DNA of 64,000 nt from the NCBI RefSeq assembly GCF_003627055.1, contig NZ_CP032624.1:1612001-1676000 (forward strand). The letters run 5' to 3'. The translations under genes were made by a program, and so were the position numbers. Under the pieces are notes generated by a model that had not been told where the DNA came from, ran no database searches, and saw nothing but the letters and a program-made list of their open reading frames with translations. This DNA comes from Gryllotalpicola protaetiae. GTDB lineage: Bacteria > Actinomycetota > Actinomycetes > Actinomycetales > Microbacteriaceae. Position 1 is the first letter of the stretch; each line of letters opens with the position of its first letter. This document shows, piece by piece, positions 31,944-40,967 of the stretch.

Positions 31944-34193
31944 ATGCCCGATTACGGTCACCCGCTTCGCTTCGGAACCTTCATCACCCCCGTCAACTCG
32001 CCGGCGACGCGCGCGGTCGAGCTCGCCGTGCTCTCGGAAGAGCTCGGCTTCGACCTCGTCACCTTTCAGGACCACCCGTACCAGCCGAGCTTCCACGACA
32101 CGTGGACGCTGCTCACCTGGGTCGCCGCGCGCACGCAGAGCATCCACCTGAGCGGCAACGTGATCAACTCGTCGCTGCGCCCGCCCGCGGTGCTGGCGCG
32201 CAGCGCGGCGAGCCTCGACCTGCTCTCGGGCGGCCGCTTCGAGCTCGGCCTCGGCGCGGGCGGTTTCCGCGAGGCCGTCGCCGCGATGGGCGGCCCCGAC
32301 TGGACCCCCGGTGAGAGCGTCGACGCGCTCGGCGAGGCGATCGAGATCATCCGCGGCGTGTGGGACGCGGCCGAGCGGCGCCCGCTGCGCGTCGCAGGGG
32401 AGCGCTGGCGCGTCGACGGCGCGAAGCGCGGCCCCGCGCCGGCCCATGAGATCCCGATCTGGCTCGGCGCGCTCAAGCCGCGCATGCTGCGCCTCATCGG
32501 CCGCACGGGCGATGGCTGGCTTCCGAGCCTGCCCTACCTGCAGCCGGGCGACCTGCAGCGGGGCAACGCGACGATCGACGAGGCCGCACAGAAGGCGGGC
32601 CGTGACCCGCGCGAGATCGTGCGTCTGCTCAACGTCGGCCCGCAGAGCACCCCGGAAGAACTCGTCAGACTCGCGCTCGACGACGGCGTGAGCACCTTCA
32701 TCTTCATGGGCGACGACCCCGACACGCTGCGCTACCTCGCGAGCGAGGTCGTGCCGGCGGTGCGCGACGGTGTCTCGGCGGGGCGCACGGCGGCAGGAAC
32801 GGCGACCGCGGCACGCATCCGCTCTGCTCAGAATCGGGCGAAGCGGATGCCGGGCATCGACTACGACGGCCTGCCCGCCTCGCTCGTGGCGCGCGCCATC
32901 GAGCCGGGCGACACCGGGTACGGCCGCTACACCTCGGGCTATCTGCGCGGCGGTGCGCCCGGCCTGGTGCTGCGGCCGGAGACGACGAACGCGGTCGCGG
33001 ATGCCGTGACCTTCGCCGCCCGCCATCGCGACCTTCCCCTCGGAATCTTCAGCGCCGGCCACGGCCTGTCGGGCCGCTCGCTCAACCGCGGCGGCCTCGT
33101 CATCGACCTCGGCGCCTTCAACCACGTCGAGGTGATCGACGAGGCGGCCGGCCGCGTGCGGATCGGGCCGGGCGCCCGCTGGCTCGACGTCGCCAGGTCG
33201 CTCGCCCCCCACGGGCTCGCGATCACGAGCGGCGACTACGGCGGGGTCGGGGTCGGCGGCCTCGCCACCGCAGGCGGCGTCGGCTGGTTCGCCCGCGAGC
33301 ACGGGCTGACGATCGACCATCTGCGCTCGGTCGACGTGGTGCTCGCGAGCGGCGAGCTCGTCTCGGCGAGCGCGACGCAGCACCCCGAGCTGTTCTGGGC
33401 GATGCGGGGAGCCGGCGCCAACTTCGGCATCGCCGTCTCATTCGAGTTCGAGGCGCAGCGCGTGGGCCGGCTCGGCTTCGCGCAGCTCGCGTTCGACGCG
33501 AGCGATACCGCGGGATTCCTGACGCGATGGGGCGAGGCCATCGAGGCATCCGATCGCCGGCTCACCGGGTCGGTGATCCTGGGAGGCCGCCAGGGCGGCG
33601 CTCGCTACGCGCAGGCCATGATCGCCGTCGACAGCGACGACCCCGACACCATCGTCGAGCTGCTGCAGCCGATCGCCGAGATCGCGCCGCTCGTGGACCA
33701 GTCGGTGGCCCTCACGAGCTACGACCAGATCATGGGCGCGTTCGTCGACGAGAGTTCCCCGCAGCAGGCGCAGGGCGAGCCGCTCAGCCACTCGGGACTC
33801 ATCGAGCACCTGACCCCCGAATTCGCGGCCGCGACGGAGGCGCTGCTCGACGCGGGCGCCAGCTACTTCTTCCAACTGCGCGCGGTCGGCGGGGCCGTGG
33901 CCGACGTGCCCGCCGATGCGACCGCGTACGGCTGGCGCGACGCGAACTTCTCGGTCGCCGCGTTCGGCACCCGCTCGTCAGGGCTCGACGAGTGGTGGCG
34001 CCGCCTCGAGCCGCACTTCGAGGGCATGTACCTGAGCTTCGAGACCGACACCGGTCCCGCCGCCCTCGCGCGCGCCTTTCCGCCTGCGCACCTCGAGAGG
34101 CTGCACGAACTGAAGCTGCGCTACGACCCCACGGGCCTGTTCCGCGACAACTTCTTCATCGCCCCTGCCGAGCCCGAGGAAAAGGTGGCCTAA
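31944..34193 (+). CDS. LLM flavin monooxygenase fused to BBE-type FAD oxidoreductase
   Basis: 749 residues in one uninterrupted frame. Residues 1-285 are a luciferase-like F420/FMN monooxygenase (LRFGTFITPVNSPATRA, then GGRFELGLGAGGFREAV). After a linker rich in Ala and Arg, residues about 303-749 are a berberine-bridge/VAO-type FAD enzyme: GIFSAGHGLSGRS holds the candidate covalent His near 373, GVGVGGLATAGGVGW is the second FAD loop, and RDNFF is the C-terminal motif. One chain thus carries two flavin sites, suggesting two successive oxidations. It faces the HxlR dyad. Substrate unknown. Confidence 0.88.
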   Translation: MPDYGHPLRFGTFITPVNSPATRAVELAVLSEELGFDLVTFQDHPYQPSFHDTWTLLTWVAARTQSIHLSGNVINSSLRPPAVLARSAASLDLLSGGRFELGLGAGGFREAVAAMGGPDWTPGESVDALGEAIEIIRGVWDAAERRPLRVAGERWRVDGAKRGPAPAHEIPIWLGALKPRMLRLIGRTGDGWLPSLPYLQPGDLQRGNATIDEAAQKAGRDPREIVRLLNVGPQSTPEELVRLALDDGVSTFIFMGDDPDTLRYLASEVVPAVRDGVSAGRTAAGTATAARIRSAQNRAKRMPGIDYDGLPASLVARAIEPGDTGYGRYTSGYLRGGAPGLVLRPETTNAVADAVTFAARHRDLPLGIFSAGHGLSGRSLNRGGLVIDLGAFNHVEVIDEAAGRVRIGPGARWLDVARSLAPHGLAITSGDYGGVGVGGLATAGGVGWFAREHGLTIDHLRSVDVVLASGELVSASATQHPELFWAMRGAGANFGIAVSFEFEAQRVGRLGFAQLAFDASDTAGFLTRWGEAIEASDRRLTGSVILGGRQGGARYAQAMIAVDSDDPDTIVELLQPIAEIAPLVDQSVALTSYDQIMGAFVDESSPQQAQGEPLSHSGLIEHLTPEFAAATEALLDAGASYFFQLRAVGGAVADVPADATAYGWRDANFSVAAFGTRSSGLDEWWRRLEPHFEGMYLSFETDTGPAALARAFPPAHLERLHELKLRYDPTGLFRDNFFIAPAEPEEKVA

Positions 34194-34276
34194 ATACGGA
34201 ATAGCTACTTAGCCTCCTGAGTTGGAAGGAACTATCTAGGCCGATAGGGCTCACCCACCTTCTGACGGGACGACCG

Positions 34277-35521
34277 ATGAACCGCATCGCACGCACGCTG
34301 CCCCGCGCAGCCTCGTACTGGACAGCAGCAGCCGTCGCAGCCATCGCACTGTGGACGAGCGGCGCCCCCAGCACCACCTACCCGCTCTACGAGGCGCAGT
34401 GGCACGTGACCGCGGCGATCACGACCACGATCTTCGCGGTCTACCCCCTCACCCTCGTGATCGTGCTGCTCGTCTTCGGCGATCTGGCCGACCACATCGG
34501 GCGCCGCGCCGCGATCCTGCTGGGCCTCGCCGCGATGCTCATCGGAACGCTGCTCTTCGCCGTCGCGCCGAATATCGCGCTGGTGTTCGTCGGACGGGCC
34601 TTCATGGGCGTCGGCGTGGGCCTCGCGCTCAGCCCGGCCTCGGCCGCCGTGGTCGAGTTCAGCAGGCCCGGCCGCGAGCGCTCGGCAGGCTCGGTGACCA
34701 CCGCCTCGACCGCCCTCGGCCTCGTGTTCGCCACACTCATCGGCGGCGCGCTGATCCAGTACGCGCCGTTCCCGCTGCACCTCGACTTCTGGGTGCTCGT
34801 CATCGCGATCGCGGCCGTCGGCGTCGGCGTCTGGTTCCTGCCCCGGCACACGCCTGACGAGTCGCGGGGACCGTGGCGCCCCCGCGGGGTGGCCGTCGCC
34901 CCCAGCATCCGTCTGCTCTATGTCGTCGCCGCGCTGGCCGTGAGCGTCGCGTACATGTTCGGGTCCGTGTTCCTGGCACTCGGCGCGCAGATCGCCGAGG
35001 AGATCACGGCGACGCGCAACGTGTTCGTGGTCGGCGCGATCCTCGCGATCATGTCTGCCATCATCGGCGTCACGGCGATCGCGACCCGCTCGGTGCGCCC
35101 GCAGCTCTTGATCGCGATCGGCAGCGTCGTCACGCTCGTCGCGTTCGGCTTCCTGCTCGACTCGGCCTTCAGCGGCTCGCTGCAGGTGTTCATGGTGACC
35201 ACGCTGGTCTCGGGCGCCGCCTACGCGCTGATGTTTGCCGGCGGCCTCGGACTGATCGGCCAGAACGCCCCGGCGCACCACCGCGCGGGCACCATCTCCG
35301 CCGTCTACCTGGTCGCCTACATCCTGCAGGGTGCGGCCGCGATCGCACTCGGCCTGGTCGCCACGGCGTCCGGGCTGCGCACCGCGCTCGAGCTCGGCGC
35401 CGTCGTGGTCAGCGTCTTCGCGATCGCCGCGCTGGTGGCGACCCAGGTGCTGCGCGTGCGCGATCGAGTAGAACAGCGGGTGACGGATGCCGCAGTACCG
35501 GTGTCCGCCCTCGAGGAGTGA
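34277..35521 (+). CDS. MFS transporter
   Basis: 414 residues, 12 helices. The helix 2-3 loop FGDLADHIGRRAAILLG is motif A and FMGVGVGLALSPASAAVVEF follows. It starts 83 bases after the fusion flavoenzyme and ends 2 bases before an HxlR gene, so it is probably expressed with them. It may export the product or substrate of the flavoenzymes. Confidence 0.9.
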   Translation: MNRIARTLPRAASYWTAAAVAAIALWTSGAPSTTYPLYEAQWHVTAAITTTIFAVYPLTLVIVLLVFGDLADHIGRRAAILLGLAAMLIGTLLFAVAPNIALVFVGRAFMGVGVGLALSPASAAVVEFSRPGRERSAGSVTTASTALGLVFATLIGGALIQYAPFPLHLDFWVLVIAIAAVGVGVWFLPRHTPDESRGPWRPRGVAVAPSIRLLYVVAALAVSVAYMFGSVFLALGAQIAEEITATRNVFVVGAILAIMSAIIGVTAIATRSVRPQLLIAIGSVVTLVAFGFLLDSAFSGSLQVFMVTTLVSGAAYALMFAGGLGLIGQNAPAHHRAGTISAVYLVAYILQGAAAIALGLVATASGLRTALELGAVVVSVFAIAALVATQVLRVRDRVEQRVTDAAVPVSALEE

Positions 35522-35523
35522 CG

Positions 35524-36054
35524 ATGCCCAGCCAAGAGACCGCGCACGCCGAACGCGTCTACAACTCGACCTGCACGATCGCGCGCAGCCTCGATGTCAT
35601 CGGAGCGCGCTGGAGCCTGCTGATCCTGCGCGAGGCCGTGAACGGCATCACCCGGTTCGCGGACTTCCGCGAGCTGCTCGGAGTCGCCCCCGACGTGCTC
35701 AGCGACCGGCTCGCCTCGCTCGTCGAGGCCGGACTGCTCGAGAAGCAGCGCTACCAGGCGCCCGGCGAGCGCCCCCGCGACGAGTACGTTCTCACCCAGC
35801 GCGGCCGCGACCTGAAGCTCGTGATGGCCGCCCTGCACGACTGGGGCGACGTCCACGTTCCGTCCGAGTTCGGGGTCACCACCACGCGCCGCCGCATCTC
35901 GGACGACGCGGAGGTGCATGTCGCATTCGTCGACGCCGAGGGCCACGTCGTGCCGCCCGACGAGGTGTATTCGGCGCCCCGCCCCGGCACGCCGGCTGAG
36001 ACGTTTTTCGAGCGTCGCAGCGAGCTGCGGGAGCGCGCGGCAGCGACCCGCTAG
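35524..36054 (+). CDS. HxlR family regulator with C-terminal extension
   Basis: 176 residues. The HxlR winged helix covers about 15-110 (CTIARSLDVIGARWSLLILREA, FRELLGVAPDVLSDRLASLVEAGLL) with a Cys at residue 14. The extra 60 residues at the C-terminus (RRRISDDAEVHVAFVDAEG) form a small beta unit. Second HxlR in 4 kb, so the flavoenzyme cluster may have two layers of control. Its TAG shares CTAG with the convergent LuxR gene. Confidence 0.9.
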   Translation: MPSQETAHAERVYNSTCTIARSLDVIGARWSLLILREAVNGITRFADFRELLGVAPDVLSDRLASLVEAGLLEKQRYQAPGERPRDEYVLTQRGRDLKLVMAALHDWGDVHVPSEFGVTTTRRRISDDAEVHVAFVDAEGHVVPPDEVYSAPRPGTPAETFFERRSELRERAAATR

Positions 36055-37175
36055 GCGAAGTTGCCGGTCGCGGCGAGCGGTTGGCCGATCCGCGGCTCGT
36101 ACTGGTCGAAGTACACGCGCGCGATCAGCTCCCGCCGGCTGCGCACGTCGAGCTTCTCGAAGATCGCCTTCAGATGGTCCTGCACGGTGTACGCCGACAC
36201 GTGCAGGGCCTGCGCGATCTCCTTCGTGTCGACCCCGCGCAGCACGAGCTGCGTCACGTCGCGCTCGCGCGGCGTCAGGTCGAACGCGCTGACGACGAGC
36301 TCGACGATCTCGGGCGGCCGCGCCTCCTCGATCGTGATCACGACATCGCCGGCGCGGTCGCCGAAGCCCGGCAGCGGCGAGGCGTGCAGCAGCAGCCACA
36401 TGCCGTCGGCGGCGCGCACCCGGATGCGGGGCGCAGGCGTCACCTCGCCCCGCAGCTGGCGGCGGGCCGTGCCGACGAGCGCGAGCAGCACGCCCATCGG
36501 GTCGGCGAAGTGGTCGACCGAGCGCAGCTGCTCGAGCCGCGCCGCAGCGCCGGGGCTCAGTTGGGCGATCTCGTCGGACGCGTCGATGACGATGACCGCG
36601 GGGCCGGCGTCAGCGGGCGGCGTCGAGTCCGCGATGCGGGTCAGGATGCCGCCGCGGACGCCCCGCGCGAAGAATCCCGACAGCGACTCGATGAACTCCA
36701 GGTCGTCAGCACTGAACGTCGGGTCGTCCGGTCCGCGGAAGATCGAGATCGAACCCCAGAAGGTGCGGCCTTCGCGGTACAGCATCCGCAATTCGTCGTA
36801 GTAGCCGTAGATCGGCTTCATCAGCCTGCCCATGCGCACCGAGCGCTCGACCTCGCCCTGCGTCGCGAGGTCCATGGCGACGCCGGTGCGGCCCGCCTCG
36901 AACAGCGCGCGGAACGTCGTCGTCTCGTCGGAGTCGTACTCGATCTGCCCGAACACGCCGTCGTGGTCGTTGTTGTCGGCGAGGTCGCCGAACTTGCGCG
37001 CGCTCGTGAGCAGATGGGTGGCAGGGTCGTGCGTGCCGACGCACGCGGCGACGTGCGGCACCGCCCGCGCCAGCGAATCGACGGCCTCGCTGAGGAACAC
37101 CTCGAGCTCGAGGCCCGCGCGCGCGAGGACCTCGATGTCGCCGCGTGTGCGCTCGGCGACAAGTGACTGTTGCAT
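36051..37175 (-). CDS. GAF-like/LuxR family regulator
   Basis: 374 residues. The N-terminal 190 residues look like a GAF-type sensor (SLARAVPHVAACVGTHDPATH), the middle like a PAS-like unit (VIVIDASDEIAQLS), and the end is a LuxR HTH: LTPRERDVTQLVLRGVDTKE followed by IAQALHVSAYTVQDHLKAIF. There is no receiver domain. Divergent from the second BBE-type oxidoreductase across 171 bases, which it probably controls. Confidence 0.88.
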   Translation of the reverse strand: MQQSLVAERTRGDIEVLARAGLELEVFLSEAVDSLARAVPHVAACVGTHDPATHLLTSARKFGDLADNNDHDGVFGQIEYDSDETTTFRALFEAGRTGVAMDLATQGEVERSVRMGRLMKPIYGYYDELRMLYREGRTFWGSISIFRGPDDPTFSADDLEFIESLSGFFARGVRGGILTRIADSTPPADAGPAVIVIDASDEIAQLSPGAAARLEQLRSVDHFADPMGVLLALVGTARRQLRGEVTPAPRIRVRAADGMWLLLHASPLPGFGDRAGDVVITIEEARPPEIVELVVSAFDLTPRERDVTQLVLRGVDTKEIAQALHVSAYTVQDHLKAIFEKLDVRSRRELIARVYFDQYEPRIGQPLAATGNFA

Positions 37176-37346
37176 GAATGCCAGTGTGCGCCTGAAACTG
37201 AGGAATGCCCATCCCAGATGTCTGGGAGGGCGAACTGCCCCGCCGCGCGGGATGGTGACGGATGCCTCGCCCTGACGATCCTTGACCGCGGCGCCTCGCT
37301 GCGCCTCCCCTTCCGTCTCACCCGAACCCCGTCAAGGAACCCACCC

Positions 37347-38726
37347 ATGTCTGACCACCTCACCTCCGTGCGCCCCGCGGCGCTCGACCGCAGCCTCTGC
37401 GACGGCCGCATCTGGTTGCCCGGAGACCCCGGATATGACGAGCGCCGCCTCGGCTGGCAGCTCGCCGCCGAGCTGCGGCCCGCCGCGATCGTCTTCCCGC
37501 ACACCGTCGACGAGGTCATCGCCGTCGTGCGCGCCGCCGTCGCGGCCGGGCTGCGCATCGCACCGCAGAGCACCGGCCACGGCGCCGCGTCCCTCGCCGA
37601 ACAGGATCTCTCGAGCACGGTCATCGTGCGCCTTTCCGAGTTCACAGGAGTCACGATCGACGCGGCGGCCGCCACGGCGCGCGTCGTCGGCGGCACCCTC
37701 TGGCAGGACGTGATCGAGGCCGCCGCCCCGTTCGGCTTCACCGCCCTGCACGGCAGCGCGGGCGACGTCGCGGTCGCAGGCTTCGCGCTGAGCGGCGGCG
37801 TCTCGTTCTACGGACGCGAGCACGGGCTCGCCGCGAACTCAGTGCGCGCCGTCGAGCTCGTCACCGCATCGGGCGAGCTGCTGCGGGCGAGCGCCGATGA
37901 GAACGCCGGCCTGTTCTGGGCGGTGCGCGGCGGCGGCGGCAACCTCGGCGTCGTCACGGCGGTCGAGATCGAGCTGCTGCCGATCGCCGACATCTACGCC
38001 GGCATGCTGCTGTGGGACCGCTCGCACGCGTCTGACGTTTTGCGCGCGTGGCGCGATTGGGCGGCGGATGCCCCGGAGCAGGTCACGACGTCCTTCCGCG
38101 TCATCTCGTTCCCACCGCTTCCCCAGCTGCCGCCGTTCCTGGCCGGCCGCGACCTCGTCATCATCGACGGCGCGGTGCACACGGACAACACGGATGCCGA
38201 GCGCATCCTCGCGCCGCTGCGCGCGCTCGAGCCTGAGCTCGACACCTTCGCGCGGATTCCCGCCCCCGCCCTGACCGCCGTTCACATGGACCCGCCAGAG
38301 CCCGCGGGCGCCGTCAGCGACCACCGCGTGCTGTCGACCCTCTCGGACGACGCAGTCGCCGCCCTGCTGGACCTCGTCGGGCCCGGCACGAGGTCCGGGC
38401 TGTTCATGGCCGAGTTGCGTCAGCTCGGCGGCGCGCTCGGCCGCCGACCGGCAGACGGGGGAGCGGTCGCCTCGATCGAGGGCGAGTTCGCCCTGCTCGC
38501 CCTGGCGATGACCCCCGTGCCCGAGGCCGTCGCGCCCGGGCTGCTCGCCGCCCGTCGGCTGTGCGCGGCGCTCGAGCCGTGGGCCCTCCCCGCGCAACTG
38601 CTGACCTTCAGCGAGACGCTCGGTGACGGCAGCGTTCTGTTCGGCTCGGCGCGCGAGCGGCTCGCCTACGAATCGCTGCAGGTCGACCCGCGCGGGGTCT
38701 TCCAGGCCAATCACCCGATTCGGTGA
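37347..38726 (+). CDS. FAD-binding oxidoreductase (BBE/VAO type)
   Basis: 459 residues. The PCMH FAD domain shows IAPQSTGHGAASL with the candidate covalent His and DVAVAGFALSGGVSFYGREHG. The C-terminus ends in FQANHPIR, the FAD-contacting Asn motif. ATG 37347 has AGGA 12 bases upstream. Homologous in its FAD part to the second half of the 749-residue fusion 3 kb upstream. It likely oxidises a sugar, alcohol or phenolic using oxygen. Confidence 0.9.
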   Translation: MSDHLTSVRPAALDRSLCDGRIWLPGDPGYDERRLGWQLAAELRPAAIVFPHTVDEVIAVVRAAVAAGLRIAPQSTGHGAASLAEQDLSSTVIVRLSEFTGVTIDAAAATARVVGGTLWQDVIEAAAPFGFTALHGSAGDVAVAGFALSGGVSFYGREHGLAANSVRAVELVTASGELLRASADENAGLFWAVRGGGGNLGVVTAVEIELLPIADIYAGMLLWDRSHASDVLRAWRDWAADAPEQVTTSFRVISFPPLPQLPPFLAGRDLVIIDGAVHTDNTDAERILAPLRALEPELDTFARIPAPALTAVHMDPPEPAGAVSDHRVLSTLSDDAVAALLDLVGPGTRSGLFMAELRQLGGALGRRPADGGAVASIEGEFALLALAMTPVPEAVAPGLLAARRLCAALEPWALPAQLLTFSETLGDGSVLFGSARERLAYESLQVDPRGVFQANHPIR

Positions 38727-38801
38727 TCTTCGCGGGGGGTGGAGGTGTTCGGCATCCGTTTTCGTAATATTTCTAGATCATCTGGAATACAGAGCAGTTG
38801 A

Positions 38802-38813
38802 ATGCAATTGCAT
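38802..38813. promoter_or_regulatory. Palindrome ATGCAATTGCAT upstream of yceI
   Basis: Perfect 12-base palindrome 51 bases before the yceI ATG, with partial outward symmetry (TTGA and TTCGA). This is the size and shape of a MarR-family site. No MarR gene is immediately adjacent. Confidence 0.5.
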
Positions 38814-38821
38814 GTTTCGAC

Positions 38822-38835
38822 GGGGCAGCAGCCCC
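38822..38835 (+). promoter_or_regulatory. Leader hairpin of yceI
   Basis: GGGGC-agca-GCCCC stem-loop 29 bases before the start codon. It may stabilise the message or modulate translation; too far from the ribosome site to mask it directly. Confidence 0.4.
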
Positions 38836-38863
38836 GCCCACCAGATTTCTAGGAGTACGAGCC

Positions 38864-39418
38864 ATGACCGACACGATCACCATCCCCGGCTACCGCGCCG
38901 GCACCTGGGTCGTCGACCCGACCCACACCGAGGTGGGCTTCAGCGTCCGCCACCTCATGATCGCGAAGGTGCGCGGCAAGTTCGAGAAGTTCGAGGCGAC
39001 CTTCGTCACCGCCGAGAACCCTCTCGAGTCGTCCGTCACCGCCAAGGCCGAGGTGGCCTCGGTCAACACGAACGAGCCGAACCGCGACAACCACCTGCGC
39101 ACCGGCGACTTCTTCGAGGCCGCGCAGTTCCCCTTCATCGAGTTCGTCTCGACCGGCGTGCGCGCCGACGGCGACGACTTCAAGATCGACGGCGACCTGA
39201 CCATCAAGGGCACGACCAAGCCGGTGACCTTCGACTTCGAGTTCTCCGGGTTCCAGACGGACCCCTACGGCAACTACAAGGCCGGCGCGACCGCGACGGC
39301 CAAGATCAAGCGCGAGGACTGGGGCCTGACCTACAACGCGGCGCTCGAGGGCGGCGGCGTGCTGATCGGCTCAGAGGTCACGATCACGATCGAGATCGAG
39401 GCCGCGCTGCAGGCGTAG
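38864..39418 (+). CDS. YceI family lipocalin-like isoprenoid-binding protein
   Basis: 184 residues: GTWVVDPTHTEVGFSVRHLM, NHLRTGDFFEAAQFP, and DLTIKGTTKPVTFDFEFSG are hallmark YceI strands. There is no signal peptide, so it is cytoplasmic here. YceI proteins bind long polyprenyl chains, and many respond to stress or alkaline pH. AGGAG sits 8 bases before ATG 38864. A large inverted repeat follows six bases after its stop. Confidence 0.95.
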   Translation: MTDTITIPGYRAGTWVVDPTHTEVGFSVRHLMIAKVRGKFEKFEATFVTAENPLESSVTAKAEVASVNTNEPNRDNHLRTGDFFEAAQFPFIEFVSTGVRADGDDFKIDGDLTIKGTTKPVTFDFEFSGFQTDPYGNYKAGATATAKIKREDWGLTYNAALEGGGVLIGSEVTITIEIEAALQA

Positions 39419-39424
39419 GCCCGC

Positions 39425-39520
39425 GCGCACAACTCCTGATCGATTCCGCATGGCGCGGGGCGATCCGCGGAACTTCGCGGCTCGCCCCGCGCCATGCCCG
39501 TTTCGTCAGGAGTTGTGCGC
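39425..39520. repeat. Triple-nested inverted repeat
   Basis: Three perfect concentric arm pairs: 39425-39439/39506-39520 (15 of 15, GCGCACAACTCCTGA), 39450-39463/39482-39495 (14 of 14, ATGGCGCGGGGCGA), and 39465-39469/39476-39480 (CCGCG/CGCGG). The two spacers between outer and middle arms are both 10 bases. Transcribed, it would fold into one long interrupted hairpin. It is either a strong terminator/RNA-stability element for yceI or a REP/MITE-like unit. Confidence 0.85.
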
Positions 39521-39543
39521 AGCCGCGGCCCGATAATCAGGGC

Positions 39544-40125
39544 ATGACCGAGTCGACGCCGCCGCGCGGCCGGCCCCTCGCGTTCGACCGCGACGCCGTC
39601 GCGGCGACGGCGATCGGGCTCTTCGGCGAGCGCGGCTATGACGCGGTCAGCATGGACGACATCGCTCAGAGCGCCGGTGTCAGCCGCCGCAGCCTGTTCC
39701 GCCATTTCGCGTCGAAGGCCGAGCTGATCTGGGACGGCTTCGCCCCCGTCGTGCGGGCGCGCAGCGAGACGCTGGCGGGCGCGGCATCCCTCTCGCCCTT
39801 CGCCGCGCTCGAACGCGCGACGCTCGCGGGCGCCGACGCGCTGCCCGACCTCAACGCCACCCGCACCCGCCTGCGGATCATCGCGACCCACCCCGAGCTG
39901 ATCGCCTTCGGCTCGGGCCGCATGCACACCGGTTCACTCACCCTGATCGACTACCTGCTGACGCGCGGGCTGGAGCCGTTCGCCGCGCGGGTGCTTGCCG
40001 ACGGCTTCACTGCCGCGGTGTTCGACGCCTACCTGTACTGGGCGACCGAGACGACGGATGCTTCGCCTCGGCGCACCCTCGAGCGCGCGCTCGCCCTGCT
40101 CGCCCGGCTTTCCGACGTCGACTAG
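39544..40125 (+). CDS. TetR family regulator
   Basis: 193 residues. HTH near 30-50 (VSMDDIAQSAGVSRRSLFRHF), with a preceding GRPLAFDRDAVAATAIGLF. The long C-terminal domain resembles MftR-like TetR_C members (GADALPDLNATRTRLRIIA). It lies 23 bases after the large inverted repeat. Target unknown; the convergent SDR is a candidate partner. Confidence 0.9.
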   Translation: MTESTPPRGRPLAFDRDAVAATAIGLFGERGYDAVSMDDIAQSAGVSRRSLFRHFASKAELIWDGFAPVVRARSETLAGAASLSPFAALERATLAGADALPDLNATRTRLRIIATHPELIAFGSGRMHTGSLTLIDYLLTRGLEPFAARVLADGFTAAVFDAYLYWATETTDASPRRTLERALALLARLSDVD

Positions 40126-40142
40126 CTGCCGAATTCGGCAGC
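40125..40142. terminator. 18-base perfect palindrome between convergent genes
   Basis: GCTGCCGAATTCGGCAGC, immediately after the TetR stop and before the SDR stop. A stem with an AATT loop would work in both directions, though no U tract follows. Could equally be a protein site. Confidence 0.5.
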
Positions 40143-40144
40143 GC

Positions 40145-40894
40145 CTAGATCGCCGACCACCCCGTGTCGTTCGCGAGCACGGCGCCGTTGACGTTCGACG
40201 CGTCATCGGAAAGCAGCCACACGATCGAAGACGCGAGCTGCTCGGGCTGGGCGAGGCCCGGCACGACCACCTGCATGAACGGACCGATCGCTTCGCCGGC
40301 CAGTGCCGACTTGAACTCCGCCTGGATGTTCGTCTGCACGGCGCCCGGCGCGACCGTGTTGACCCGGATGCCCTTCTTGCCGTACATGACCGCCGAGTTC
40401 TTGGTCAGACCGATGACGGCATGCTTCGACGCGGTGTACGCGGCGCCCGCCGCCGAGCCGCGCAAGCCCGCCTCGGAGCTCACGTTCACGATCGAGCCGG
40501 CGCCGGCCTCCAGCATGCCAGGGATCACCGCCGCCATCAGCTTCGCCGTCGCCGTCAGGTTCACCGCCAGCACGAAGTCCCACTGCTTCCAGTCGATCTC
40601 GTGCGCGGGCTGGAACGAGTCCATAACGCCGGCCACATTGGCGAGGCCCCAGACCGGGCCGCCCGCGGCGTCGACGATGCGCGCGATGTCCTCGTCCTTC
40701 GTGATGTCGCCGGCGACGGTCACGATATCGAGGTCGGGGTGCTCGGCCGCAAGCTCATCGAGCCGCGCGACGACGACGTCGGCCGCGACGACCTTCCCGC
40801 CCTCTTCCGCGATCCGCACAGCGGTCGCCTTCCCGATGCCCGAACCGGCCCCCGTCACGATGACCGTCTTGCCTGCGAAACGCTCTTCCGCCAC
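40145..40894 (-). CDS. Short-chain dehydrogenase/reductase
   Basis: 249 residues. Cofactor motif VTGAGSGIG, NVAG, the active Ser in VNVSSEAG, and YTASK. GTG 40894 is used with AGAGG 7 bases upstream; the longer frame would run through the neighbouring PEBP gene. Asp at the end of the second strand (VVAADV) suggests NAD preference. Possibly under the adjacent TetR. Substrate unknown. Confidence 0.92.
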   Translation of the reverse strand: MAEERFAGKTVIVTGAGSGIGKATAVRIAEEGGKVVAADVVVARLDELAAEHPDLDIVTVAGDITKDEDIARIVDAAGGPVWGLANVAGVMDSFQPAHEIDWKQWDFVLAVNLTATAKLMAAVIPGMLEAGAGSIVNVSSEAGLRGSAAGAAYTASKHAVIGLTKNSAVMYGKKGIRVNTVAPGAVQTNIQAEFKSALAGEAIGPFMQVVVPGLAQPEQLASSIVWLLSDDASNVNGAVLANDTGWSAI

Positions 40895-40967
40895 GCCTCT
40901 ACCTCTTCCTCTCGGTTCCACATTAATTATGGCATCAAGTGCCAGAAAGAGACTGAAAGGCCCGGCC

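Noticed and set aside
31518-33383. A 621-codon minus-strand frame reaching over the HxlR gene
   Set aside because: Antisense to the monooxygenase fusion, and its lower part is a shifted frame of the HxlR gene.
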